From Tannerellaceae bacterium (GTDB lineage: Bacteria; Bacteroidota; Bacteroidia; Bacteroidales; Tannerellaceae), in assembly GCA_031279915.1 (NCBI GenBank), contig JAITHO010000029.1:1-27289 (forward strand): a stretch of 27,289 nucleotides of DNA, in the 5' to 3' direction. The notes below the pieces were generated by a model. It was not told the DNA's origin and ran no database searches. It saw nothing but the letters and a program-made list of their open reading frames with translations. A program made the translations under genes and the position numbers. Shown here piece by piece: positions 16,465-23,884 of the stretch (its first letter is position 1; each line of letters starts with the position of its first letter).

Positions 16465-16517
16465 TTGGCCCACAGCACAGCCCGCCAAGCATGACCCATC
16501 GCTTTCCGAGAATTGCA

Positions 16518-16525
16518 TATCTTTG
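16518..16525 (+). promoter_or_regulatory. Putative -7 box (TATCTTTG) of the DUF3256-like gene
   Basis: TATCTTTG matches TAnnTTTG and lies 23 bp before the ATG at 16549. Because it falls just after an upstream in-frame ATG (16513), it argues that the downstream ATG is the true start. The -33 box is not obvious. Confidence 0.5.
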
Positions 16526-16548
16526 AAAACAAAAAATCATACACAATC

Positions 16549-17187
16549 ATGAAGAAAATAATTCTCGCTACATGCCTATGCATTGCCGCCGCTAACCTTG
16601 GCGCCCAGGATATGAAAACACTGTTCGTCAACATCCCCGACCTTTATATCCCACAACTTGAAAGCGCCTGGCGAAAAGACCTGGTTGACCTCTTCCTCGC
16701 CGGAAAGGAGGCCGACCTGAAGCACACCATGGATGGACACGCCCATCTATTCAAGCTCACCGACAGCTACATCCTTCTACAAACCACCGCGCGCACCACC
16801 ATCGAAATGAAACGCCTCCCGCTCGTTAACGATACATATATAATATGTATGGTGACTACCCTCGACGGCCCCGCTCCAGACAGCCGCGTGCAGTTCTATA
16901 CCACCGACTGGAAGCCGCTGCCCAACGACGGCATCTTCGCTCCTGTCGATGTCGAATGGTTCGTTCGCGCCGATGCCGACCGCAATAGCGATGCCTTCAA
17001 GGACGCCATGGCGCGCCTCGATATGGACTTGATAAGCTATTCCTTAAGCCCTGACGATGACAATCTGAAAGCCGTTTACACAACTCCGCTTTACCTCAGC
17101 CCCACAGAGCGGGCCAAAGTGATGCCTTTCCTCAAAGAAGAGCTTAAGGTTTATGTATGGAAAAAAGGCTTCTTCGCCGAATCATGA
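16549..17187 (+). CDS. DUF3256-like secreted protein
   Basis: A 212-residue protein from the chosen start. MKKIILATCLCIAAANLGAQ is a clean signal peptide, so it is exported to the periplasm or beyond. The mature part (DMKTLFVNIPDLYIPQLE, then LTDSYILLQTT, IEMKRLPL and FYTTDWKPL) fits DUF3256, a Bacteroidetes family of unknown function; recognised by eye. An in-frame ATG at 16513 would add 12 residues (MHIFENKKSYTI) that spoil the signal peptide and would lie upstream of the likely transcription start, so 16549 is preferred. The gene is monocistronic, bounded by terminators at 16419-16464 and 17251-17288. Confidence 0.8.
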   Translation: MKKIILATCLCIAAANLGAQDMKTLFVNIPDLYIPQLESAWRKDLVDLFLAGKEADLKHTMDGHAHLFKLTDSYILLQTTARTTIEMKRLPLVNDTYIICMVTTLDGPAPDSRVQFYTTDWKPLPNDGIFAPVDVEWFVRADADRNSDAFKDAMARLDMDLISYSLSPDDDNLKAVYTTPLYLSPTERAKVMPFLKEELKVYVWKKGFFAES

Positions 17188-17250
17188 TGCCCTGACAATT
17201 GCTTAAAATTTATTGCTGCGGCTGCCCCCATCCTCCCGTCGGCAAAAGAG

Positions 17251-17288
17251 AGCCCCCTATTTCGCTTCGATGCGGCAGGGGGCTTTTT
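17251..17288 (+). terminator. Intrinsic terminator of the DUF3256-like gene
   Basis: AGCCCCCT (17251-17258) pairs with AGGGGGCT (17277-17284) and is followed by a run of T residues. It also insulates the invertible segment that follows from upstream transcription. Confidence 0.85.
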
Positions 17289-17354
17289 GTATGATATATA
17301 GTCTGTAACTCAATTCGGCAATCGTAGTCCGGCATAGTGATTATCACTTTATAG

Positions 17355-17603
17355 GGTCGTTTAAACTGACAATTATTTGGGCAACCCTCAGCCGCATATT
17401 TTTCAGCCTGTATTCGCCAAAAAAAACTATTTGCTAAAACACAATTTCAAATTACACTTCAAAATTTTTTTTAGATATACACGCGGTTGATGCCCCAGTT
17501 TTTTTCTGCTGAGATAATAATACTGAAGTAGTGCTAAAAATTGCGCTTGTTATCCACAACTATTTGCATACATTTGCCCAAATAATTGTCAGTTTAAACG
17601 ACC
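17355..17603. repeat. Putative invertible promoter segment upstream of susC3 (30-bp perfect inverted repeats)
   Basis: 17355-17384 and 17574-17603 are perfect reverse complements over 30 bp; the right copy reads TTGCCCAAATAATTGTCAG followed by TTTAAACGACC. Allowing one mismatch, the pairing extends outward to 17349 and 17609. The 189-bp spacer is AT-rich and non-coding. The right interior end carries a TAnnTTTG promoter facing susC3; the left interior end, which would take its place after inversion, has no such box (GCTGAGGG next to the repeat). The core ATTGTCAGTTTAAACG is shared with the segment at 10700-11053. A terminator just upstream (17251-17288) blocks read-through, so susC3 should depend on this promoter. 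Confidence 0.75.
17547..17576 (+). promoter_or_regulatory. Promoter of susC3, at the right end of the invertible segment
   Basis: TTGT (17547-17550) and TACATTTG (17569-17576), 18 bp apart, fit the Bacteroidetes -33/-7 pattern. The last three bases of the -7 box belong to the inverted repeat, while the TACAT half lies in the unique spacer, so inversion would destroy the box at this position. In the assembled sequence susC3 is ON. Confidence 0.65.
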
Positions 17604-17762
17604 ATATAATTTGACTGTCTTGAAAAGGGCGATTTTCATTCAAAATGATGGGATTATGGGGCGGATTAAACATGGAGCTTTTGACGGCGCGAATGGCTTG
17701 GGCAATTGGTACATTGTATATGAGATTAAATCTATTTACCTATTTTTTTAATGTTTTACTGT
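17604..17762 (+). other. Leader region of susC3
   Basis: About 160 nt between the inversion repeat and the SusC3 start. It is AT-rich near the ATG, with no strong ribosome-binding site. No shared block with the susC1/susC2 leaders, hairpin or ORF could be recognised. Confidence 0.4.
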
Positions 17763-20700
17763 ATGAAAAAAGTATTATTATTTTTTATTGTATGTGCATC
17801 TAGCCTTTGGATGGCCAAGGGCGCAACGGATGAAGGAACCACCGGCTATGCCTCGCCGACTGAGGCTCAGCAACAAAGCAGGCGCGTTACGGGCGTCGTG
17901 GTTGATCAAAATGGGGAATCTATTATTGGAGCGAATGTTCTGGTGAAGGGAGGGGCTGCGGCCGGGACTATCACTGATACGAACGGGGCTTTTGCTCTGG
18001 AGGTCGCTCCGAATGCAACTCTCATCGTTTCTTATATTGGCTACAATACGCAGGAGGTGCCGACGGGCAACCGCTCGGAGCTTAGGATTGTGCTAACGGA
18101 AAGCGCTCTGGGGCTGGAGGAGGTTGTGGTCGTTGGCTACGGCACGGTGAAGAAGCGCGACTTGACGGGCTCGGTTTCGTCGGTTGGGGCGGATGATTTG
18201 CGCAAGGTTCCGGTGACGTCGTTCGATCAGGCGATGCAGGGACGTGCGGCCGGCGTGCAGGTTACGCAGGCGTCGTCGGCTCCGGGCGGACGGGTGATGA
18301 TAAGAGTGCGTGGAGGCAATTCGCTCACAAGCAGCAATGAGCCGCTGTATGTTGTGGACGGCTATCCTGTTTTCGCCGGAAGCTCGGCTGGGGGCAATGG
18401 GGCCGGGCAGAATCCTCTGTCGACTATTAATACGACCGATATTGTTTCGATCGAAATCCTTAAGGATGCCTCTGCAACGGCTATCTATGGGGCGCGGGGA
18501 GCTAACGGCGTTGTGCTTATCACGACGAAGCGGGGACAGCAGGGACGAACGCAGGTGTCGTTCGATGCTTACTACGGCTCGCAGGTCGTGGGCAAGAAGC
18601 TCGACATGATGAACGCCCGCGAGTATGCAACGCTGGTGAACGAGGCCCGTGCCAACGACGGCCAGGCTCCGGTGTTCCCAAACCCTAATGATCTGTATAA
18701 TTTTCCGGAGATATCGGCCATTGGCGAGGGGGTTGACTGGCAAGACCAGATCTTCCAATCGGCGCCTGTGCAGAGTTATAGCATCAGCATCAATGGGGGA
18801 AGCGAGAGCAATAAGTTCTCCATCGGCGGCAGTTTCTTTGGGCAGGATGGCATAATCAAGAACTCCGACTTCCAGAGGGCCTCGGCGCGCATCAACATTG
18901 ATACTAAGCTGGCGAAGAATCTGAGCCTATCGACCAACTTCACGGCTAGCCACGTTTGGGGCAATACAGGGACGTCGGAGGCCGGCGGCGGATCAACCAG
19001 CAGCATCGTATGGTCAACCATAAGCATGCCGCCTACCGTCCCCATCTTCCAGGAAGACGGCACATATACAATGGTTAACCGCACGCCCGGCGGAACTCCA
19101 ACCTCCAACCCTATTCCTATCGTTGAATACTCAACGCTCTATCAAGAGATCGACCGCCTGCTCGGCTCCTTTGATCTGGACTGGGAAATCATCAAGAATC
19201 TGAAGCTGAAAATAACCTTCGGTACCGATATGTCGAGCGCTAACCGCAAAGTTTATTGGCCAAAGGAAACCTATCAGGGCTTTAATGCCAACGGCGAAGC
19301 CTCGCAGGCTAATCGCAAGATGTCGTCGTACCTCAACGAGAATACGCTCTCGTACAGCAACCTCTTCGGAGGCCGGCATTCGGTTAATGCCGTGGTGGGA
19401 TATACCAGGCAGACGTTCTTCTCGCAGAACTTCAGCGCAGGCTCAAAGAATTTCTCAACCGACCTGTATAAGGCGGATAATCTTGGGGCCGGAACTATAT
19501 ATTCCGCTCCCGGATCGTACATGGAGAAGAGTACGCTTGCCTCCTATCTGGGCCGCGTGAACTATATATTCAACGACAGGTACCTGCTGACATTCACGGC
19601 GCGGGCCGACGGTAGCTCCAAGTTCGGCGCAAATAATAAGTGGGCCTTCTTCCCCTCGGCTGCCGTTGCTTGGAGAGCTTCGGAGGAGGCATTCCTCAAG
19701 CAGTTCGATAAGCTAAGCAACTTGAAGCTGCGCCTAAGCTATGGAACCACCGGCAACCAGGCAATCGCAAGTTATAGCTCCCTGGCTACGCTGGGCAACA
19801 TGAACTATGCCTTCGGAGGCGCCCTTAATTCAGGCGTAGGCCCTAATCGCATACCTAATCCAGACCTGAAGTGGGAAACAACAACGACTACCGACCTGGG
19901 CCTCGACCTCGGACTGTTCAACAACCGCCTCAACCTCGTCATCGACTACTATTATAAGAAGACCGTTGATTTGCTTTGGAACATATCAACCCCTTCCACC
20001 ACAGGATTCGGATCAATGTTCCGCAATGTTGGCAGCCTTGAGAACAAGGGTATAGAGATCAGCCTCGGAGGCGACATATTCGTGGGAACATTCAAATGGA
20101 ACTCGCAGGCCAACTGGTCGCGCAACCGCAATAAAGTTCTGGAGATACCCGGCTTCACTCCGTCGATACAAGGCGAAATATCAGGGCACCTCAAGGTCAC
20201 CGGCAGCTGGCTCGAGCCGGGGATGCCCGTCGGAGTATGGAATCTGCTCAAGTTCGACGGAGTATTCCAGGATGAGGCACAGCTCGCAGCCGGCCCCAGG
20301 TCGTCGGCCAATGATAAGCTCGGCGATGCGCGATTCGTCGACAAGAATGGCGATGGCAAGATCAACCTCACCGACGATCGCATGATAGTGGGCGATCCTA
20401 ATCCGGACTTCATCTACGGCTGGTCGAACAACTTTTCATACAAGGGGCTCGACTTGGCTATATACATCCAGGGCTCTTACGGCAATGATATAATCAACGT
20501 TGAGCGAGCCGAGACGAACATATCCGGCCCATGGGGCAATCAGCGCAGGGAGATCCTTAACCGATGGACGCCCAGCAATACGAACACCTCCGTGCCACGC
20601 GCCCGAGTAACCGTCGACCCCTTGATCCTGCAATCCGACTGGCTGATAGAGGACGGGTCATATACGCGAGTAAAGACCATAACTCTGGGATATACCTTCA

Positions 20701-20888
20701 ACAAGATCCCATTCATGAGCTCGCTCAGGATATATGTTTCGGGCAATAACCTCCTCACGTTTACAAACTATTCGGGCTTCGATCCGGAAGTAAATACCAT
20801 GGGGAACAATAACCTGCAGTTCGGCGTTGACTACACGGCCTATCCCTCATCCAAGTCGTTCATGCTAGGGCTCAATGCCGCCTTCTAA
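17763..20888 (+). CDS. SusC/RagA-family TonB-dependent outer-membrane transporter (pair 3)
   Basis: A 1041-residue importer from the chosen start. MKKVLLFFIVCASSLWMAKG is the signal peptide; an in-frame ATG at 17751 would add only MFYC, so 17763 is preferred. Then come a linker, a carboxypeptidase-regulatory-like domain (starting near RRVTGVVVDQNGESIIGANV), the TonB-box-like EEVVVVGYGTVKKRDLTG, a plug (VRVRGGNSL is written MIRVRGGNSL here; YVVDGYPV; YGARGANGVVLITTKRG) and a barrel ending LGLNAAF. It belongs to a different SusC branch from pairs 1 and 2, with a distinct plug and ligand side. The leader is about 180 nt. susD3 follows after 30 bp. Expression is probably controlled by inversion of 17355-17603. 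Confidence 0.95.
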   Translation: MKKVLLFFIVCASSLWMAKGATDEGTTGYASPTEAQQQSRRVTGVVVDQNGESIIGANVLVKGGAAAGTITDTNGAFALEVAPNATLIVSYIGYNTQEVPTGNRSELRIVLTESALGLEEVVVVGYGTVKKRDLTGSVSSVGADDLRKVPVTSFDQAMQGRAAGVQVTQASSAPGGRVMIRVRGGNSLTSSNEPLYVVDGYPVFAGSSAGGNGAGQNPLSTINTTDIVSIEILKDASATAIYGARGANGVVLITTKRGQQGRTQVSFDAYYGSQVVGKKLDMMNAREYATLVNEARANDGQAPVFPNPNDLYNFPEISAIGEGVDWQDQIFQSAPVQSYSISINGGSESNKFSIGGSFFGQDGIIKNSDFQRASARINIDTKLAKNLSLSTNFTASHVWGNTGTSEAGGGSTSSIVWSTISMPPTVPIFQEDGTYTMVNRTPGGTPTSNPIPIVEYSTLYQEIDRLLGSFDLDWEIIKNLKLKITFGTDMSSANRKVYWPKETYQGFNANGEASQANRKMSSYLNENTLSYSNLFGGRHSVNAVVGYTRQTFFSQNFSAGSKNFSTDLYKADNLGAGTIYSAPGSYMEKSTLASYLGRVNYIFNDRYLLTFTARADGSSKFGANNKWAFFPSAAVAWRASEEAFLKQFDKLSNLKLRLSYGTTGNQAIASYSSLATLGNMNYAFGGALNSGVGPNRIPNPDLKWETTTTTDLGLDLGLFNNRLNLVIDYYYKKTVDLLWNISTPSTTGFGSMFRNVGSLENKGIEISLGGDIFVGTFKWNSQANWSRNRNKVLEIPGFTPSIQGEISGHLKVTGSWLEPGMPVGVWNLLKFDGVFQDEAQLAAGPRSSANDKLGDARFVDKNGDGKINLTDDRMIVGDPNPDFIYGWSNNFSYKGLDLAIYIQGSYGNDIINVERAETNISGPWGNQRREILNRWTPSNTNTSVPRARVTVDPLILQSDWLIEDGSYTRVKTITLGYTFNKIPFMSSLRIYVSGNNLLTFTNYSGFDPEVNTMGNNNLQFGVDYTAYPSSKSFMLGLNAAF

Positions 20889-20918
20889 TTATTACGATTC
20901 TATTAATTCTTAAATGAC

Positions 20919-22397
20919 ATGATTATGAAATTTAAAACGTATATACTTGTCCTCCTCGGAGCTATATTCATGCTGAGCAGTTGCCACGAAGACTTCCTTA
21001 CCGAAGAGGTGTACAGCACAATCACTCCTCTCAACTTTTATAGCTCCGAAGCCGACGCGCTCGCCGCATTGACCTCCGTATACAATGCCGTTCGCAGCAG
21101 CGATTCCTGGCAACGGCAGGTCATCCTGGCCGCCGAATATCCAAGCGACGCTACATGGCCCAACAACTCCGGAGAGGCATGGCGGACAGAAATGGATCAG
21201 TTCACCTGGAGTACTAGCTCCACCGGCTTCCGACAGATATGGGCACAGCTCTACCGCGTTGTCAATCGAGCCAACACTGTGCTGACCAATATCGGCAATA
21301 TCTCCTTCGAAACTCCTGGACGAAAGGAACAGATCGTTGGCGAAACGCGCTTCCTGCGGGGAATGGCTTATCTGTACCTCATACGATTCTTTGACAACAT
21401 CCCGCTCGTAACCGAGGAAACAACCGAGATCTTCCCAACAAACGTGGGCACAACCGAGGAGGTATGGAACTTCATAATAGCCGACTTTGAATATGCCAAG
21501 GCTAACCTCAAAGCCAAATACTCAGGAGCCGACATCGGACGGGCAACCGCCGGAGCCGCACAAACCATGCTGGCCAAAACATATCTCTCCATGGCCGGCA
21601 AGCCATGGAACAAGAGCGAATACTGGAGCCGCGCCGCACAGGAAGCAAGGGCCGTTATCGACAATGCTGCTTATGGATATAACCTGGAAACCGACTACGA
21701 GCGCGTCTTCCTCCTCGAAAATGAGCACGGGCCGGAATACATCTTCAGCGTAGAGTTCGAAAGCTTCATAGGATGCGGATGGGACTTCCCAACATTCGCC
21801 GGCATACGTAGCGGCGATCAGATTAAGCTTGACGGATGGTCATCCCTCGTTGCCGAAACAGAATTCTTCGAAAGTATGGATATAACCGACAAGCGACGCG
21901 ACAAAACCTTCGTTGTATCATACTACGGCATCAACAATCCCGATCTCCTCTATACTTATCCGGGCAACATTTCCCTGCCGCACTATAATAAACTTGTCGA
22001 CCGCAACGACCTCGGCTCCGGAACCGGCGACTATGCCATGAACTTCTACATCACGCGCTTCTCCGACGTCCTCCTGATGCACTCCGAAGCCGAAAACGAA
22101 GCCAACGGGCCGAGCGCAAACGCCGTGTACGGCATCAACCGCGTGCGCGAACGGGCCGGACTGGCGGCCATCGACCCCGCAGGACTAAGCAAGGAAGCCC
22201 TGCGCGAAATCATTCTCAACGAACGTATGCTTGAACTCTGCGAAGAAGGGCATGCATGGTTCGACATGAAGCGCACCGGACTCATGGAAAAGCGCATCAA
22301 GAAGTATACGATCGCCCCCAAGCACTACGTCTTCCCTATACCACAGAGCGAGCTCGACGTCAACGAGAATCTCGTTCAAAACGATCTGTATAAGTAG
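20919..22397 (+). CDS. SusD/RagB-family outer-membrane lipoprotein (pair 3)
   Basis: A 492-residue lipoprotein, typical SusD length and shorter than SusD1/SusD2. It has a type II signal peptide with lipobox LSSC (Cys22), then HEDFLTEE. SusD motifs include GETRFLRGMAYLYLIRFFDN and ILNERMLELCEEGHAWFDMKR, and the end ENLVQNDLYK. Translation could instead start at the ATG at 20925 (MKFKTYILVLL), two codons downstream, which changes little. It lies 30 bp after susC3. The ligand is unknown, as no degradative enzyme is linked. Confidence 0.94.
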   Translation: MIMKFKTYILVLLGAIFMLSSCHEDFLTEEVYSTITPLNFYSSEADALAALTSVYNAVRSSDSWQRQVILAAEYPSDATWPNNSGEAWRTEMDQFTWSTSSTGFRQIWAQLYRVVNRANTVLTNIGNISFETPGRKEQIVGETRFLRGMAYLYLIRFFDNIPLVTEETTEIFPTNVGTTEEVWNFIIADFEYAKANLKAKYSGADIGRATAGAAQTMLAKTYLSMAGKPWNKSEYWSRAAQEARAVIDNAAYGYNLETDYERVFLLENEHGPEYIFSVEFESFIGCGWDFPTFAGIRSGDQIKLDGWSSLVAETEFFESMDITDKRRDKTFVVSYYGINNPDLLYTYPGNISLPHYNKLVDRNDLGSGTGDYAMNFYITRFSDVLLMHSEAENEANGPSANAVYGINRVRERAGLAAIDPAGLSKEALREIILNERMLELCEEGHAWFDMKRTGLMEKRIKKYTIAPKHYVFPIPQSELDVNENLVQNDLYK

Positions 22398-22428
22398 CCC
22401 GCAAGCCTCGCGCCGCACGTTACAACCA

Positions 22429-22489
22429 AAGGGCGTTATCCGCCCGCTTTGCTTTAAGCTGTTTTAGAGCTTGCGGGAATAACGCCCTT
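22429..22489 (+). terminator. Hairpin terminator of the susC3-susD3 operon
   Basis: AAGGGCGTTAT (22429-22439) pairs with ATAACGCCCTT (22479-22489), with an inner CCCGC/GCGGG stem. No strong T-run follows, so termination may be weak or factor-assisted. Confidence 0.65.
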
Positions 22490-22506
22490 CAACATTTTCA
22501 CCGGCT

Positions 22507-22900
22507 CGACACTTGTCGAAAGCTCCGTTTTGCCGGCGGGGAGGTTTCGACAAATGTCGGTGGCGCAAAAAAAGTCGAAACGGAGCTTTCGATAACTGAT
22601 AATTCAATGGATTTGGGGATTTTGTTGAGCCCGACAAAGCGCAGAAGCTCCAAAATTTGTCGCCGGAGGTTCCGACAGCCTTCGGAGCCTCAAAATCGTG
22701 AAATTTGTATAGCTCGACAAATGTCGAAAGCTCCGCGCCGGAAAATCGGCCTCACCGACAAATGTCGAAAGCTATCCTCTATCGAATCGGCCCCACCAAC
22801 AAATGTCGACAGCTACCTGCCGGCTAATCGGGCCCACCGACAAATGTCGAGAGCTACCTGCCGGCGAGTCGGCATCACCAACAAATGTTGAAAGCTAGCC
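22507..22900. repeat. Array C: about ten units, 41/42-bp period, dyad core CGACAAATGTCG
   Basis: Cores begin at 22507, 22548, 22590, 22632, 22673, 22715, 22756, 22797, 22838 and 22879, giving steps of 41, 42, 42, 41, 42, 41, 41, 41 and 41. The last five are well conserved ((C)GACAAATGTCGAAAGCT, then a GC-rich linker with a GCCGGC-like segment). 22507 and 22548 are good, while 22590, 22632 and 22673 are degraded but hold the phase. The array lies between the susC3-susD3 terminator and the wza-like gene. ORF 22607-22891 across it is an artefact of the repeats. Confidence 0.85.
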
Positions 22901-22985
22901 GCGCCGCGGGCTATGGCGCAAGGAGGGGCAATCGTCGCCGCAAAAGCAATATCTAAGGCATAAAGCCGTTATAAAGCTTGCAACA

Positions 22986-23873
22986 ATGCAAAAAAACGTA
23001 ATGCAACATTCAATGACAATGATACTGAAATTTGCGCCCATCGCCTTCGGGCTGCTTCTTTTGGCTGCATCCTGCGGAACGCCAAAAGATGTTGTTTATT
23101 TTCAGAACATCGACACGCTGGCCGAGCAGCAACGGGAGCTGATGACAAACAATTATGTGTCGCGCATAGCTCCTGACGATATTCTGTCTATAATCGTGAC
23201 CTCGCAGTCGCCGGAGGTGGCAACGCCTTTCAATCCGCCGCTTTATACTTACACCATTCCGCAGCAGGAAAAGGTGGTGAATAATTCCTCCGACATTACG
23301 ATGCCAATGGCTCAGCTGAGCAACTCTTCGGAGCTGACGCCTTATCAGGTGAACAGCGACGGCGACATCAAGTTTCCCGTCATAGGTAGCTTTCACGTTG
23401 CCGGCTTGTCAAAGCAGGAGGTGGAAAACAAGCTGCAAACGGAGGTGCGGCGCTATGTTCCCGACGCGATAGTGCACGTCAGGGTGCAGAACTTTAAGGT
23501 GGCCGTAATGGGCGACGTTTTGCAGCCGGGAATAGTGCCGGTGCAGAACGAGCGCATCACTATCCTTGAGGCTCTGTCAAGGGCGGGAGATATGACCATC
23601 AACGGCAGCCGAACCAACGTGCTTGTTATCCGCGATTATAACGGCGAGAAGGAGTACGGGCGCATTGACCTCACTACTGCCGACATTTTCGCATCACCAT
23701 ATTATTATCTCCGACAAAATGATATAGTGTATGTGCAGCCCAATAAGGCGCGGCAAAAGAGCGCCCGATCAAGCGCGGGAGAGAATCTGATGATAATGAC
23801 CTTCTCGGCAATAATATCCGCAGTGTCGGCTGCATCCACTATCATTCTTACTATATCTAACCTTCGGAGGTAA
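22986..23873 (+). CDS. Wza-like polysaccharide export lipoprotein
   Basis: A 295-residue outer-membrane lipoprotein of the polysaccharide export (Poly_export/SLBB) family, expected to form the outer-membrane exit channel for capsule or exopolysaccharide. The signal peptide ends in lipobox AASC (Cys30), followed by GTPKDVVYFQN, a common Bacteroidetes opening. The Poly_export domain spans about 56-168 (YVSRIAPDDILSIIV, then VNSDGDIKFPVIG) and an SLBB domain about 169-250 (KVAVMGDVLQPG, ITILEALSRAGD). A C-terminal hydrophobic segment (268-291) could span the membrane. ATGs at residues 6, 10 and 12 are alternative starts; the last gives the most usual signal-peptide length. The chain-length gene follows 11 bp after the stop. 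Confidence 0.93.
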   Translation: MQKNVMQHSMTMILKFAPIAFGLLLLAASCGTPKDVVYFQNIDTLAEQQRELMTNNYVSRIAPDDILSIIVTSQSPEVATPFNPPLYTYTIPQQEKVVNNSSDITMPMAQLSNSSELTPYQVNSDGDIKFPVIGSFHVAGLSKQEVENKLQTEVRRYVPDAIVHVRVQNFKVAVMGDVLQPGIVPVQNERITILEALSRAGDMTINGSRTNVLVIRDYNGEKEYGRIDLTTADIFASPYYYLRQNDIVYVQPNKARQKSARSSAGENLMIMTFSAIISAVSAASTIILTISNLRR

Positions 23874-23884
23874 TACGCATCGTT

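Noticed and set aside
16513..16548. Upstream in-frame ATG as start of the DUF3256-like gene
   Set aside because: It would precede the TATCTTTG promoter box and place 12 residues before an otherwise clean signal peptide.
17355..17603. MITE or solo insertion element
   Set aside because: The repeats are the right size for a MITE, but no target-site duplication is evident at the ends, and the same core flanks a different interior at 10700-11053 with promoters at identical spacing, which fits recombination sites better. Not fully excluded.
22607..22891. 94-aa plus-strand ORF across array C
   Set aside because: Repeat-derived frame with no homology or signal; crosses decayed and intact units alike.
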